From Planctomycetaceae bacterium (GTDB taxonomy: Bacteria; Planctomycetota; Planctomycetia; Planctomycetales; Planctomycetaceae), in NCBI GenBank assembly GCA_021732995.1, contig JAKFWA010000025.1, forward strand, positions 62,001 through 126,000: a DNA stretch of 64,000 nt, written 5' to 3'. Below the pieces are notes generated by a model. That model was given only the letters and a program-made list of their open reading frames with translations. It was not told the origin of the DNA and made no database searches. Position 1 is the first letter of the stretch. Every line of letters starts with the position of its first letter. Below are positions 17,938 through 26,722 of this stretch, piece by piece. The position numbers and the translations under genes were made by a program.

Positions 17938-18550
17938 TGCATACTCCGAAAGACGAAGTGCTGATGCTGTTAATCAACGTCACGCCGACTCAGCAGGCTG
18001 CTGTTCAATTTCAACAGCGGGTTTGAGTTACGGACGATTTACGTCAGCTACTTCAAGAAACATTCTCCTCGCCGGTCTCAACAAGACGAGCGAGCAGACA
18101 CTCCAAAAACACCCGACGCATTATCCGCGAACCGCAACAAGCGGTCGGGACGGTCACACAGCAACGTCAGCTCAACATGCGATTAGGTCGCACAATCCAG
18201 GGCAATCACTGCGATTACCGACTCGCGAAACTGGGACTTCGATCAGGCTGCGGCCTGCAAACGTCCCACGCGACTGAATTGTCAATCCTGGAGCTGACTC
18301 GTTCGCCCGAGCGTTCAGGCGACAAATCATTTGCTGTGAGAGGGCTCAGAGCGATGGGAACCAGGAAAAGAAGCAAAGCTGGTTATGAGTGACACAGTCT
18401 GACGTCAAAACTGACCAGACTGGTCGTCATCGGCAGCCGGGGACTCCCGACTGAGGTCAAGATGATATCGGCAAGCCTCCCAATGCGATGCGCTGAGTCT
18501 CCGCCATTTTCCAGAATTCCTAAAGAATCGTCAGCCCGGTTCCGGCACGG
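17938..18550. other. Intergenic stretch, no gene seen
   Basis: This 613-base gap lies between the helicase start and the hemC stop on the same strand. Short open frames on the plus strand lack a ribosome site and recognisable content. The part next to the helicase (17938-18050) is presumably its promoter and leader; nothing else is clear. Confidence 0.5.
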
Positions 18551-19501
18551 TCAGGTCTTCGCAAGCAACCGTTCAGCACCCAGATCGCGCAGTCGGGAAG
18601 CTGCCTGCTTTCCGATTTCGCTAGCCTCGCTGCTGGCTCCCTGCACCGAGGCGGTTAACCGCTCCTGCCCGTCCGTGCTGAGTACGACTGCGTCCAATTG
18701 AAGCTGATCGCCCTGCTGCTGTGTCCAGACACCCAGCGGTGCATGACAACCAGCTCGCAGATCCTGAAGCAGAGTTCGTTCGGCGGTGACGGCAGCATAC
18801 ACGCTTTGATTGGTGATGAGCCGCAGTACCCCTCGCACGATGTCGTCGTCCGCTCGACACTCGATGCCCAGTGCTCCCTGCCCGACGGCAGGCAACATCA
18901 ACGGAGGACACAGCAACCCGCTGATGCGGTTCGCGAAGCCCAAACGCCTGAGGCCCGCCTCGGCAAGGATGATCGCATCGAATTCGCCCGCATCGAGTTT
19001 CTTGATGCGGGTCTCAACGTTGCCACGATTCTCAGACAGCTTTAAGTCGGAGCGGTAATGCAGCAGTTGCGCTTGCCGCCGCAGGCTGCCCGTACCGATA
19101 CGAGCCTCGTGCGGCAGTTGTTTGAGAACTGCCTCACCGTCGGCAGCGGTTGATGCGGCACCGGCGGGCAGGATGATCGCGTCGTAAACGGGAGCCCGAT
19201 CTGGGACAGCTCCAAGAACTAACCCGGCTGTTGGCTCGGTGGGCAGGTCCTTCAGGCTGTGCACGGCGACGTCGGCCTGATTGGCCAACACGACGTTCTG
19301 TACTTCCTTCGTGAAGACGCCCTGACCGCCCATCGTCGACAGAGCGGTCGCACGATCACGGTCACCAATGGTCGAGACCTCAATGATCTCGACCAACGCT
19401 TCCGGAGCCGCGCGCCGCAGCAGATCCGCGACGTGATTCGCCTGCCACATGGCCAGTTGGCTGCCTCGAGTCGCGATTCGAATTGTGCGGCGATCAGACA
19501 C
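18551..19501 (-). CDS. hemC: Hydroxymethylbilane synthase (porphobilinogen deaminase)
   Basis: The protein has 316 residues, standard for the family. It condenses four porphobilinogens into hydroxymethylbilane in tetrapyrrole synthesis in the cytoplasm. Landmarks are IRIATRGSQLAMWQA at the N-terminus, the VHSLKDLPTE loop, RIGTGSLRRQAQLL, and the AGCHAPLGV segment whose Cys carries the dipyrromethane cofactor. It starts 2 bases after the leuB stop, so it is almost certainly translated from the leuB transcript. Confidence 0.97.
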   Translation of the reverse strand: MSDRRTIRIATRGSQLAMWQANHVADLLRRAAPEALVEIIEVSTIGDRDRATALSTMGGQGVFTKEVQNVVLANQADVAVHSLKDLPTEPTAGLVLGAVPDRAPVYDAIILPAGAASTAADGEAVLKQLPHEARIGTGSLRRQAQLLHYRSDLKLSENRGNVETRIKKLDAGEFDAIILAEAGLRRLGFANRISGLLCPPLMLPAVGQGALGIECRADDDIVRGVLRLITNQSVYAAVTAERTLLQDLRAGCHAPLGVWTQQQGDQLQLDAVVLSTDGQERLTASVQGASSEASEIGKQAASRLRDLGAERLLAKT

Positions 19502-19503
19502 AA

Positions 19504-20577
19504 CTAGCCCTTAATGACTTCGATAACTTTGTCGCCCATCTGATTCGTCGACAGGCTGGCACCACCGCGGGCAATGTCCTTCGTGCGAAAGCCCTCGATA
19601 AGGATGCGGTCTACGGCCGCTTCGATGCAGCGTGCTTCTTCTTCCAGATTCAGCGAATGACGCAGCAACATCGCGCCGGCCAGAATGGTCGCGAGCGGAT
19701 TGGCAATACCCTTGCCCGCGATGTCCGGAGCCGATCCGTGAATTGGTTCATAGAGGCCGGGGCCAGGCGTGCCAAGCGACGCCGATGGCAGCATGCCAAG
19801 CGAACCGGTGAGCATTGAGCCTTCGTCAGTCAGGATGTCGCCGAACATGTTTTCGGTGACGACCACGTCGAAGTCGCGCGGGCGGGACAGCAGGTGCATT
19901 GCCATCGAATCCACGAGCACAACGTCGTAAGTGAGTTCCGGAAACTCCTTCGACACGATTTCCTGGCTCACCTGACGCCAGAGCCGCGAGACCTCGAGCA
20001 CGTTGGCCTTATCGACCATGGTCAGCTTCTTGCGGCGCTTCATTGCGGCCTGGCAGGACAACCGCACAATGCGGGCGATCTCTTCCGTCGAATAGATCAT
20101 GGTGCTGTAGGCCTGCTCGCCGCTGGGATGCGGGCGACGACCAGACTCACCGAAATAAAGTCCGCCGGTCAGTTCGCGGAAGAACAGAATGTCAACGCCT
20201 TCGACGATCTCACGCTTCAGCGGTGATGAGTCCAGCAGCGGCTGATACGTCTTGATCGGTCGCAGGTTGGCGAAGAGTCCGAGTTCCTTGCGGATCTTCA
20301 GCAGGCCAACTTCGGGGCGAGTCTTCGCTTTCGGGTCGTCCCACTTCGGACCGCCGACAGCTCCGAGCAGCACTGCATCTGCTTGCTTGCAGGCTGCCAG
20401 CGTGTGCTCGGGCAGCGGATCGCCGTGACTGTCGATCGCGCAGCCGCCCATCGGGAAGCGTTCGATCGCGAAGGTATGCCCGAATTTCCCGGCGACTAAC
20501 TGCAGAACTCGCTCGGCTTCAACGACGACTTCCGGCCCGATTCCATCACCCGGCAACGCAACAATCTTGGCATGCAC
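19504..20577 (-). CDS. leuB: 3-isopropylmalate dehydrogenase
   Basis: The protein has 357 residues, the normal length. It oxidises and decarboxylates 3-isopropylmalate with NAD in leucine synthesis (cytoplasm). Landmarks are [15 protein letters not shown] at the start, [13 protein letters not shown], the [12 protein letters not shown] segment, the [16 protein letters not shown] metal/substrate region and the NAD-binding [16 protein letters not shown] loop. It heads a probable two-gene transcript with hemC. No other leucine genes are in the window. Confidence 0.97.
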   Translation of the reverse strand: MHAKIVALPGDGIGPEVVVEAERVLQLVAGKFGHTFAIERFPMGGCAIDSHGDPLPEHTLAACKQADAVLLGAVGGPKWDDPKAKTRPEVGLLKIRKELGLFANLRPIKTYQPLLDSSPLKREIVEGVDILFFRELTGGLYFGESGRRPHPSGEQAYSTMIYSTEEIARIVRLSCQAAMKRRKKLTMVDKANVLEVSRLWRQVSQEIVSKEFPELTYDVVLVDSMAMHLLSRPRDFDVVVTENMFGDILTDEGSMLTGSLGMLPSASLGTPGPGLYEPIHGSAPDIAGKGIANPLATILAGAMLLRHSLNLEEEARCIEAAVDRILIEGFRTKDIARGGASLSTNQMGDKVIEVIKG

Positions 20578-21329
20578 GACTCGTCATCCTCTTCGAAATG
20601 GCAGCGGTTCGCAGACGGAAAAGCTCGCGAGGCTCCGCAGAACGGACTGCAACAGTTGAGGGCACTATTAGAGACCATGCCTCACGCCACAAGCAACCGC
20701 TCGACAGTCGCGGCTGGGCGATAAGGCCACCGTTCAGACTGACCATCCAATGTGACAATCCGGCTTTACAGGTCCGGCCTGACTGATCGTGCTCTGAGAA
20801 GCATAAATAGTCGCGACGCCTCTTCTATCTCTAGATTCAGCAGTGAGTTACGTCGATTGTCAGGTTGTAACGATTGTAGGAATTCTGCGAGTGGTACGGG
20901 GTGTGCCAATTACATCGAGCGTGACAGTCATACGGTTTGCAACAGTCGTAAGGCCAAGTCACACAACAAGCCAAACTGAGCAGCAATCGGACGCAACCCG
21001 GTTGCTGCGGCTCGATCAGCGAGTGTGGCGAGAGAGAGACCGCCGCTGCGTGTTCCGGTGACCTGAGAGACCACCGGAACCGAGTCGTTCTTCGGAACGG
21101 CTCGTATGGTTCGACTGTTCCGAGGCAGCACGCCTGATTCTTCAAAGCTCAGGAATTGAGAGTTCCGCTGAGCCGCGAAGACGGAGTCCGCAACACTCCG
21201 TAAAGGGCGACTGCCTCGGTCGGTCGAAGCCAACTTGAGAACGCAAACGGTGCCGCGTGTGCGGCGAAAACAAATGCATCGGTCTTTCATCTCGCATTGG
21301 ATAGCTCCGAAGAGAGAAGAGAGAGACCG
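20578..21329. other. Intergenic region upstream of the pilin-like array
   Basis: No supported gene lies in this 752-base stretch between divergent leuB and the first pilin-like gene. A hairpin at 21052-21080 (GTTCCGGTG and its complement, 11-base loop) lies about 250 bases before the first pilin-like start. Open frames on the minus strand here run antisense into the pilin gene and look like shadows. Confidence 0.45.
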
Positions 21330-21995
21330 ATGCGCAAGCTCATGAATCAACTGCTCCAGGACGAAACCGGAGCCATCATTTCGGCTGAAATGGTCATCAT
21401 CGCGACAGTTGTCGTGCTGGCCCTCGTGGTGGGCTGGAACGCTGTCGCGGGAGCGATGGTCGGCGAACTGGTGGACGTCGCGACGGCCTTCGGATCCTTG
21501 AACCAGTCCTACAACTACCGCGGCATCGCTCACGTCGGCCATGCAAGCTGCAGCGGGTCTGGGTTCTTCGATCTGTGCAGCAATATCGTGCTGGATACGG
21601 ACAATCAGACGACCGTGGGCGGAGGTGGTCGAACATCGGGAGGCTCGTTTGGCGGTGGGGGAAGCTTCGCCAGCGGCAGCGCAACCGCCTCGGTATCTGC
21701 ATCCGCCGCTGCCGAACAACCCGCAGCATTCATCGACACTTACACGGTTGAAGGCGCCGAAGAAGTCGCTGTCCTGGAAGAGATGGCCGTGCTGGTGGAA
21801 GAGGAAACCGTGCAGGCTCAAGCGGTTGAGAAGGTTGATGAGTGCGAGGTCCTTCGCAAGAAGGTCGAAGAACTCTGCCTGGAATTGCACCGCATCAAGA
21901 CTGCTGAAGCGGCCTCGACCACGACTGTGACCAAGACTCTGAAGGCCGTTCCGGACAAGGCTGTACCAGTCAAGCCACAGAGGAAAGTGAAATAA
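21330..21995 (+). CDS. Pilin-like paralog 1, long form with Gly/Ser linker and coiled-coil tail
   Basis: The protein has 222 residues. It shares its first about 65 residues with the smaller paralogs downstream: a charged start, ETGAIISAE, a hydrophobic helix of about 20 residues, then a helix ending FGSLNQSYNYRG. Unlike the others it continues with a Gly/Ser-rich segment and a Glu/Val-rich probable coiled coil (residues of about 150-200) ending in a basic tail. It keeps one early Cys pair-like segment (ASCSGSGFFDLC) but not the Asp-rich motif. Probably membrane-anchored and exported like a pseudopilin. ATG at 21330 is preferred over an in-frame start 33 bases upstream. Confidence 0.7.
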   Translation: MRKLMNQLLQDETGAIISAEMVIIATVVVLALVVGWNAVAGAMVGELVDVATAFGSLNQSYNYRGIAHVGHASCSGSGFFDLCSNIVLDTDNQTTVGGGGRTSGGSFGGGGSFASGSATASVSASAAAEQPAAFIDTYTVEGAEEVAVLEEMAVLVEEETVQAQAVEKVDECEVLRKKVEELCLELHRIKTAEAASTTTVTKTLKAVPDKAVPVKPQRKVK

Positions 21996-22205
21996 CGGTA
22001 TCACGGACCAAACCGGTATAAAGCGACTTGGCTGTCAGACGTTGATATCAGAACAAACTTAATGGCACAGCAGCACTTACGTAGTGCTGCTCTCGCTTCT
22101 GCCAGTTGGCGAACTCGCGACACTTGGCGTTCAACTGTCAAAGCTGTCTATCAGATCGTCGCAACAATTCGTTCGTCACCTCTAACACCTGACGAACCTT
22201 GCTAA

Positions 22206-22245
22206 TGAGCCGGGCCTCTGTTTCGAGCCCGGCTCAACTTTTTTA
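22206..22245 (+). terminator. Rho-independent terminator
   Basis: Arms 22206-22215 and 22227-22236 (TGAGCCGGGC and complement) are followed by ACTTTTTT. It lies about 210 bases after pilin-like paralog 1 and probably ends its transcript. Confidence 0.8.
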
Positions 22246-22917
22246 CTGCCCGTCGAAACCCCGCGTTTTCAGCAGGTTTCCGGGCTTCTGTCGCATTGCT
22301 CAGTTGCGACAGTTGTGGCGCGCGGGCGCATTCAGACAGTCGTGGCACACACGGTGCGATAGTAAGGCTGCATCGAAAACACAAACTTCACACGACGGAC
22401 GACTCGGACAGTTGAGTGACGTCAATTCGCACTGGAGTGAGATCCCCGTTCGTCAGCTTTAGCCGAGCTGACGGGTGGAGCGAACGCGTCAGGATGTCGT
22501 TGTCTGTCGTGTGAAGTCGGAAATTGCGGATGACGATTCCGCCTGAAAGTCATGATTGAGAGCCTCTGCTCTGTGGTTGTGAGAGGCCGCGGAGCAGAGC
22601 AGAGAATGCGCACCTGTGCGTGTCACAGTGCGTGTGTGTGAGAGAGTTGGGGCCGTGTAGCCGCACGGCCCCAACCTCACCCAACAACATACAGCAGTAG
22701 CAATTACTGCCCGTCATACACCTGGCCAGGATCGGTCAGCCCTCGACCAGTGGGTTGACCAACAGCTCGTAACCCTTCGTTGCGGAAGGGGAGCTATCGG
22801 TACTTCGAGTTTGGTCGCTCGTCGTGCCATCAGTAGCGAACTCACGAAAGTTTTTCAGGTTCGTGAGTCAAACAAGGTCTCTCTCAGTACGCTCAAAAAT
22901 CCGTAAAGGAACTCTCC
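22246..22917. other. Non-coding leader region of paralog 2 with hairpins
   Basis: There is no supported gene in this 672-base stretch. It holds the palindrome CGTCAGCTTTAGCCGAGCTGACG at 22451-22473 and a 12-base-stem hairpin at 22646-22675 (GTTGGGGCCGTG and complement). Another hairpin, at 22069-22091, lies before the terminator. These look like intergenic palindromes; a promoter for paralog 2 must lie in this stretch. Confidence 0.5.
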
Positions 22918-23268
22918 ATGTTGCGTAAATTCTTCAATGACGAAGCTGGCTTCGTCATTTCCGCAGAACTCGTCATCATCCTGACTCTGGTTGTCTGTGC
23001 GACCGTCATCGGCATTGGCGCTATCCGTGACTCGATCGTGACCGAATTGCACGACGTTTCGGAAGCCATCGGTGCTCTGAATCAGAGCTACAACCTGGTT
23101 GGTCTGTCGCACGCCACTGGCGTTCCAGCCACTCCGACCCACGCGGTCTGCAGTGGTGGTGGCTACAACGATGACACCGATGCTTGCGATTGCAAGGGCA
23201 TCACTCTGGTCGTCGTCGCTGGCAAGGACGATCCAAGCGGCACCGGCGTGACGGACGGTACGAACTAG
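22918..23268 (+). CDS. Pilin-like paralog 2
   Basis: The protein has 116 residues. A short charged start (LRKFFNDEAGF) is followed by ISAE and a hydrophobic helix of about 20 residues. Next is an amphipathic helix (TELHDVSEAIGALNQSYN), a variable stretch, and the shared C-terminal signature: C, then GGGYNDDTDACDCKG, then AGKDDPSGTG. The Asp-rich NDDTD loop with nearby cysteines suggests a metal-binding or disulfide-bonded exposed tip. AAAGGA precedes the start. Known small planctomycete proteins of this kind are often mislabelled in databases; function is unknown. Confidence 0.8.
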   Translation: MLRKFFNDEAGFVISAELVIILTLVVCATVIGIGAIRDSIVTELHDVSEAIGALNQSYNLVGLSHATGVPATPTHAVCSGGGYNDDTDACDCKGITLVVVAGKDDPSGTGVTDGTN

Positions 23269-23300
23269 TTTCGACCGCCTGATCGACGTTTGCGTTACGG

Positions 23301-23330
23301 AACCACTGGCCTGAGTCCAGGCCGGTGGTT
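23301..23330. repeat. Hairpin after paralog 2
   Basis: Arms AACCACTGGCCT and AGGCCGGTGGTT pair with one wobble-type mismatch around GAGTCC, 32 bases after the stop. There is no T-run, so it may be an RNA-stabilising hairpin. Confidence 0.5.
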
Positions 23331-23474
23331 CCTGCAAACTGCTGATACCTCTGCTCCGCGAGTTGAATCGGCAATTCAGCCTCGCCGCTTCCGAGTCTTA
23401 CGCTCGGTTTTGAAAGGAGCAACCCCATGGATTCTCTCCCCACACGTTACTTAAACACCCGAAAGGTGCCTGCA

Positions 23475-23813
23475 ATGTTGCGCACATTCTTCAGCGATGA
23501 GTCTGGTTTCATTATCTCCGGCGAAGTCACAATTGTCATGACGCTCCTGATCTGCGGTACCATCGTCGGTATCGGAGCGATTCGTGATTCAGTCGTCTTC
23601 GAACTGCACGATGTGTCGGAAGCGATCGGGGCTGTCAGCCAGAGTTACAACTACAACGGTATTCAGAAGAATCGCGTTGGCGGCACACACGGTCGCTGCA
23701 GCGGAGCTGGCTATAACGACAACTCCGATATCTGCGACTGCAAGGGAATCACGCTGACAATCGTCTGCGGTAAGGACGATCCGAGCAACTCGGGTGTCGC
23801 TGACGGGACGTGA
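23475..23813 (+). CDS. Pilin-like paralog 3
   Basis: The protein has 112 residues with the same plan as paralog 2: LRTFFSDESGFIISGE, a hydrophobic helix, FELHDVSEAIGAVSQSYN, then RCSGAGYNDNSDICDCKG and CGKDDPSNSG. Relative to paralog 2 it has Ser-Gly-Glu rather than Ser-Ala-Glu after the conserved Gly, and an extra Cys before GKDDPS that matches paralogs 4-6. An in-frame ATG 48 bases upstream is less likely because the conserved start begins here, after an AAAGGTG ribosome site. A strong terminator follows. Confidence 0.8.
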   Translation: MLRTFFSDESGFIISGEVTIVMTLLICGTIVGIGAIRDSVVFELHDVSEAIGAVSQSYNYNGIQKNRVGGTHGRCSGAGYNDNSDICDCKGITLTIVCGKDDPSNSGVADGT

Positions 23814-24026
23814 TACACTCAATAACTCATCCTGACACAAGCGGCAGATGCGACATCAACATCTGTGTCGGCACGTCGATTGCAACTGTCAGGTGTGTCG
23901 GATCAGTCAGGAATCAAGAACGATACCGGTATAGTGAATTCAGCGAGCCCGATTCATTGCGGCGCTGTGTGTAAGTAAGCCGCGCTCGGATCCTGAACCG
24001 ACTCGATTTATCATTCTGTAAAGAGA

Positions 24027-24068
24027 ACGCGACAGAGGCGCCTAACGCCCTCTGTCGCGTTTTTTTTT
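24027..24068 (+). terminator. Strong rho-independent terminator
   Basis: The stem ACGCGACAGAGG pairs with CCTCTGTCGCGT, with a short bulge, and is followed by a run of nine T. It ends the transcript of paralog 3, about 215 bases after its stop. Confidence 0.9.
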
Positions 24069-24069
24069 G

Positions 24070-24722
24070 GCATCACGCTGCGGCAAATACTGAACGAGTG
24101 GCGGAACCCCGAAAATCACAGCATGTGAATGCGCTTCCGCCCTGGTGTTGCCGGTTTGAAACACTTCACGTTGCAACAACTCCACGGCACGACGGCACGG
24201 TCACTGCATTCTCTGTCGACCGTCAACCGCACTGGGAGTCACTGGAATCAACACAGTGGAACTCCCCTCAAAACCCTCAGATCGGTGACCGTGTTCGCAA
24301 CTTCGAGCTTCTCCCCCATAGCTCGTGGACACGAAGACTCCCAGTTCCCCAAAAGACAATTCAACTTCGAGTAATCGCAGAGTGGATGAAGGTGAGAGCT
24401 CATCCATGTCATCTGGCCGAGGATGGTCTGTAGACACTGCCTTATTCAAAGTCCCTGGGCCGTTGCCTGATCGGCGCGGCCCGCGAGTACACCGCGGCTG
24501 CTCAACGCAGTCGCAGGCTGCTTCGTGACTATCGAAGCAGCAAACCAATTCACTCCTGCAGGGTGACCGTGATCTGGCGGCTAACCGGATCACAACATCG
24601 AAACCTGACGGCTATCAGGAATCGGTGGCAGCTCCGCTGGCGAGTTCCAGTCGACTCGGAACAAGCCTGTCGTCTGCAATATCAGTCTCTCAATCAGAAC
24701 GTTTATCAAGGATCTCACACAC
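24070..24722. other. Non-coding region before paralog 4
   Basis: I see no convincing gene in this 653-base stretch. A 111-codon open frame at 24098-24433 has no ribosome site or recognisable content. It presumably holds the promoter and leader of paralog 4. Confidence 0.45.
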
Positions 24723-25055
24723 ATGTTGCGTAAACTTCTCAACGACGAAGCAGGTTTCATTGTTTCCGCCGAGTTGATGCTCGTCATCACTCTGGCATTC
24801 TGCTGTGCAGCAGTTGGCTGGTCGGCCGTTCGCGACGCGTTGGTCAACGAACTGAACGACGTTTCGCACGCTATTGGCGCTGTCAGCCAGAGCTACAACG
24901 TGACTGGCTTCCAGAAGGCCAAGAACCTCGGCAAGCCACACGCTAGCTGCACTGGCTTCGGCTTCAATGACGACGCCGACGAATGCGACTGCAAGATCAT
25001 CGAGTACGTCGATGTCTGCGGTAAGGACGATCCAAGCACCGGCGCTGACGAGTAA
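24723..25055 (+). CDS. Pilin-like paralog 4
   Basis: The protein has 110 residues: LRKLLNDEAGFIVSAE, a hydrophobic helix with a double Cys (LAFCCAAVGW), VNELNDVSHAIGAVSQSYN, then ASCTGFGFNDDADECDCK and VCGKDDPSTGADE. It is nearly identical to paralog 5 (about eight substitutions and one residue deleted at the start), so the pair is a recent duplication or is kept alike by gene conversion. AAGGA lies before the start. Predicted location is the cell envelope, anchored by the N-terminal helix. Confidence 0.82.
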   Translation: MLRKLLNDEAGFIVSAELMLVITLAFCCAAVGWSAVRDALVNELNDVSHAIGAVSQSYNVTGFQKAKNLGKPHASCTGFGFNDDADECDCKIIEYVDVCGKDDPSTGADE

Positions 25056-25093
25056 TACAGCCCGCTGCGAATCGGTCGCATCGCTTTCAATAA

Positions 25094-25144
25094 CGAGTGA
25101 AATGATCCAGGGGATGGCACTTGCGATCCCCCGGATTTCACTCG
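25094..25144. repeat. Long hairpin after paralog 4
   Basis: Arms 25094-25115 and 25126-25144 pair imperfectly (CGAGTGAAATGATCCAGGGGAT with ATCCCCCGGATTTCACTCG). No T-run follows. It could be a transcript-stabilising or weak terminating structure. Confidence 0.55.
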
Positions 25145-25261
25145 AGGACGTTTCCTGAGACCCCTCTCACTCATTTTTGGTCCCAGGAAGCAGTGGTTTG
25201 AGTGTGGCATAGGTGCCGTACTCATCACATCCGCAACTCTCAATCTCTATTGGTATACTCC

Positions 25262-25591
25262 ATGCGTAAATTGCTGAACGATGAATCTGGTTTTGTTGTT
25301 TCTGCTGAGCTGATGCTCGTGATCACTCTGGCGTTCTGCTGCGCCGCAGTTGGCTGGTCAGCCGTCCGTGACGCGTTGGTCAACGAACTGAACGACGTTT
25401 CGCACGCCATTGGCTCCGTGAGCCAAAGCTACAACGTTACCGGTTTCCAGAAGACCAAGGACGCTGGCAAACCACACGCTAGCTGCACTGGCTTCGGTTT
25501 CAATGACGACGCCGACGAATGTGACTGCAAAGTCATTGAGTACGTTGACGTCTGCGGTAAAGACGATCCAAGCACCGGCGCCGACGAATAA
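25262..25591 (+). CDS. Pilin-like paralog 5
   Basis: The protein has 109 residues, almost the same as paralog 4. It starts MRKLLNDESGFVVSAE and carries the same double-Cys hydrophobic helix and the same C-terminal ASCTGFGFNDDADECDCK and GKDDPSTGADE. Synonymous differences are scattered through the gene, so the copies are not brand new. No clear ribosome site is visible directly before the ATG. A longer in-frame start 60 bases upstream would place an unrelated segment in front of the conserved start, so I did not use it. Confidence 0.8.
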   Translation: MRKLLNDESGFVVSAELMLVITLAFCCAAVGWSAVRDALVNELNDVSHAIGSVSQSYNVTGFQKTKDAGKPHASCTGFGFNDDADECDCKVIEYVDVCGKDDPSTGADE

Positions 25592-26030
25592 GTTGGTACG
25601 TTGCTAGATCCGTAAGTGTTCTCGATCGGGCGATGAACTTCATCGCTCAAAGGTAGCAACAACACGCTCGGAGTGGTCGCCTTTGACCACTCCGAGGATT
25701 TACCCAAAGTCAACAAATAGTTCTTCGACAGTCATTGCATCGTTCAGCATTACTTCGCCCGTGACACCTTCACCGCTCACGGCCACTCCACTCGAGCTGC
25801 TCTCGCAGCAAATCATCCGGATCGACTCCCTCTAGATCCACAATCCTCAATCACTCACCTGTTCGTTCTTCCTTCTCAACTCTCCATCGCCTCGCTCTGA
25901 CCGTCCTCTCCAGCTCGCTCAATACTCACCTCGCTCGTTTCCTTTCTCACCATCACACCTTGTGCGCGGACTCCGGCCTTTCACATTGGCATCGGCACGT
26001 CTACGCATCCTTTCCCAAAGGGATGTTTCC
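25592..26030. other. Non-coding region with hairpin and pyrimidine-rich leader
   Basis: It contains a hairpin at 25667-25696 (CTCGGAGTGGTC and exact complement, six-base loop) and, from about 25840 to 25970, a strand very rich in C and T and poor in G leading into paralog 6. No gene is seen. Confidence 0.5.
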
Positions 26031-26369
26031 ATGCTCGCTCGTCTTATTCGCGATGAAAACGGCTTTATTGTTTCCGCTGAACTGATGCTCGTCGTCACCC
26101 TGATGTTCTGTGCCGCTGCGGTTGGATTTTCAGCCGTTCGAGATGCCCTGGTGAATGAGCTGAATGACGTCTCGCATGCGATCGGAGCCGTGAGTCAGAC
26201 GTATCACGTGACAGGACTGAAGAAGGCACGCAGTGGTTGCGGTTGCGAAGTTCACGCACGCTGTGCCGGCTTTGGATTCAACGACGACGCCGACGAGTGC
26301 GACTGCAAGATCATCGAGTACGTGGACGTTTGCGGCAAAGACGATCCCAGCACCGGTCGCGACGAGTAA
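26031..26369 (+). CDS. Pilin-like paralog 6
   Basis: The protein has 112 residues: LARLIRDENGFIVSAE, a hydrophobic helix (MLVVTLMFCAAAVGF), VNELNDVSHAIGAVSQTYH, a small insertion with two extra cysteines (SGCGCEVHARCAGFGF), then NDDADECDCK and GKDDPSTGRDE. AAAGGGA lies eight bases before the ATG. A longer in-frame start is possible but adds unrelated sequence. The stop is 18 bases before the next, shorter paralog, so the two are probably co-transcribed. Confidence 0.82.
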   Translation: MLARLIRDENGFIVSAELMLVVTLMFCAAAVGFSAVRDALVNELNDVSHAIGAVSQTYHVTGLKKARSGCGCEVHARCAGFGFNDDADECDCKIIEYVDVCGKDDPSTGRDE

Positions 26370-26387
26370 TACAGGAGCCGCAGAATC

Positions 26388-26612
26388 ATGTTCACACGAC
26401 TCCGGCAGGACGATCGCGGAATGCTGATCTCCGCCGAAATGATACTCGCTGTCGCGTTCCTGCTGAGCGGCACCGCGATCGGTATCGGCAGTATCAGCGA
26501 CGCGCTGGTTGAGCGAATGGCCGAACCGACGGACATCGACGAGATGTCCGTCACACCGGGCGACGCTCTGAGCTACTCCATCGTCGTTCGCGATTCGAAC
26601 GCAGCCCGTTGA
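26388..26612 (+). CDS. Pilin-like paralog 7, short form lacking the Cys/Asp motif
   Basis: The protein has 74 residues. It keeps the shared start (RLRQDDRGMLISAE), the hydrophobic helix (ILAVAFLLSGTAIGIG) and the following SISDALVERM helix, but ends in an acidic tail without the CxGxG/NDDxD/CDCK motif. It could be a minor or priming subunit, or a decaying copy. It is 18 bases downstream of paralog 6 with a GGAG ribosome site and is followed by a strong two-way terminator. Confidence 0.75.
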   Translation: MFTRLRQDDRGMLISAEMILAVAFLLSGTAIGIGSISDALVERMAEPTDIDEMSVTPGDALSYSIVVRDSNAAR

Positions 26613-26634
26613 ACTCTGGAGCGATCGAAAACAA

Positions 26635-26701
26635 ACAGGGGCAGCTTCTGTGATGCTCTCACACTCGTGAGAACAACCACAGAAGCTGCCCCTGTCGTTT
26701 T
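26635..26701. terminator. Two-way terminator between convergent genes
   Basis: Arms 26635-26652 and 26678-26695 form an exact 18-base stem (ACAGGGGCAGCTTCTGTG and complement). GTTTT follows on the plus strand and TTTGTTTTC on the minus strand. It serves both the pilin-like array and the TPR gene. Confidence 0.85.
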
Positions 26702-26722
26702 GAACTACGACTTCAAGTGTCG

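Noticed and set aside
20928-22004. A 358-codon minus-strand open frame across the first pilin-like gene
   Set aside because: The plus-strand reading has clear paralogs and a ribosome site. The minus-strand reading is a shadow.
24098-24433. A 111-codon open frame between pilin-like copies 3 and 4
   Set aside because: There is no ribosome site, no resemblance to the paralogs and no domain-like pattern.
21330-26612. CRISPR array
   Set aside because: Hairpins and repeats here are separate structures of different sequence, not regularly spaced identical repeats, and no cas genes are present.
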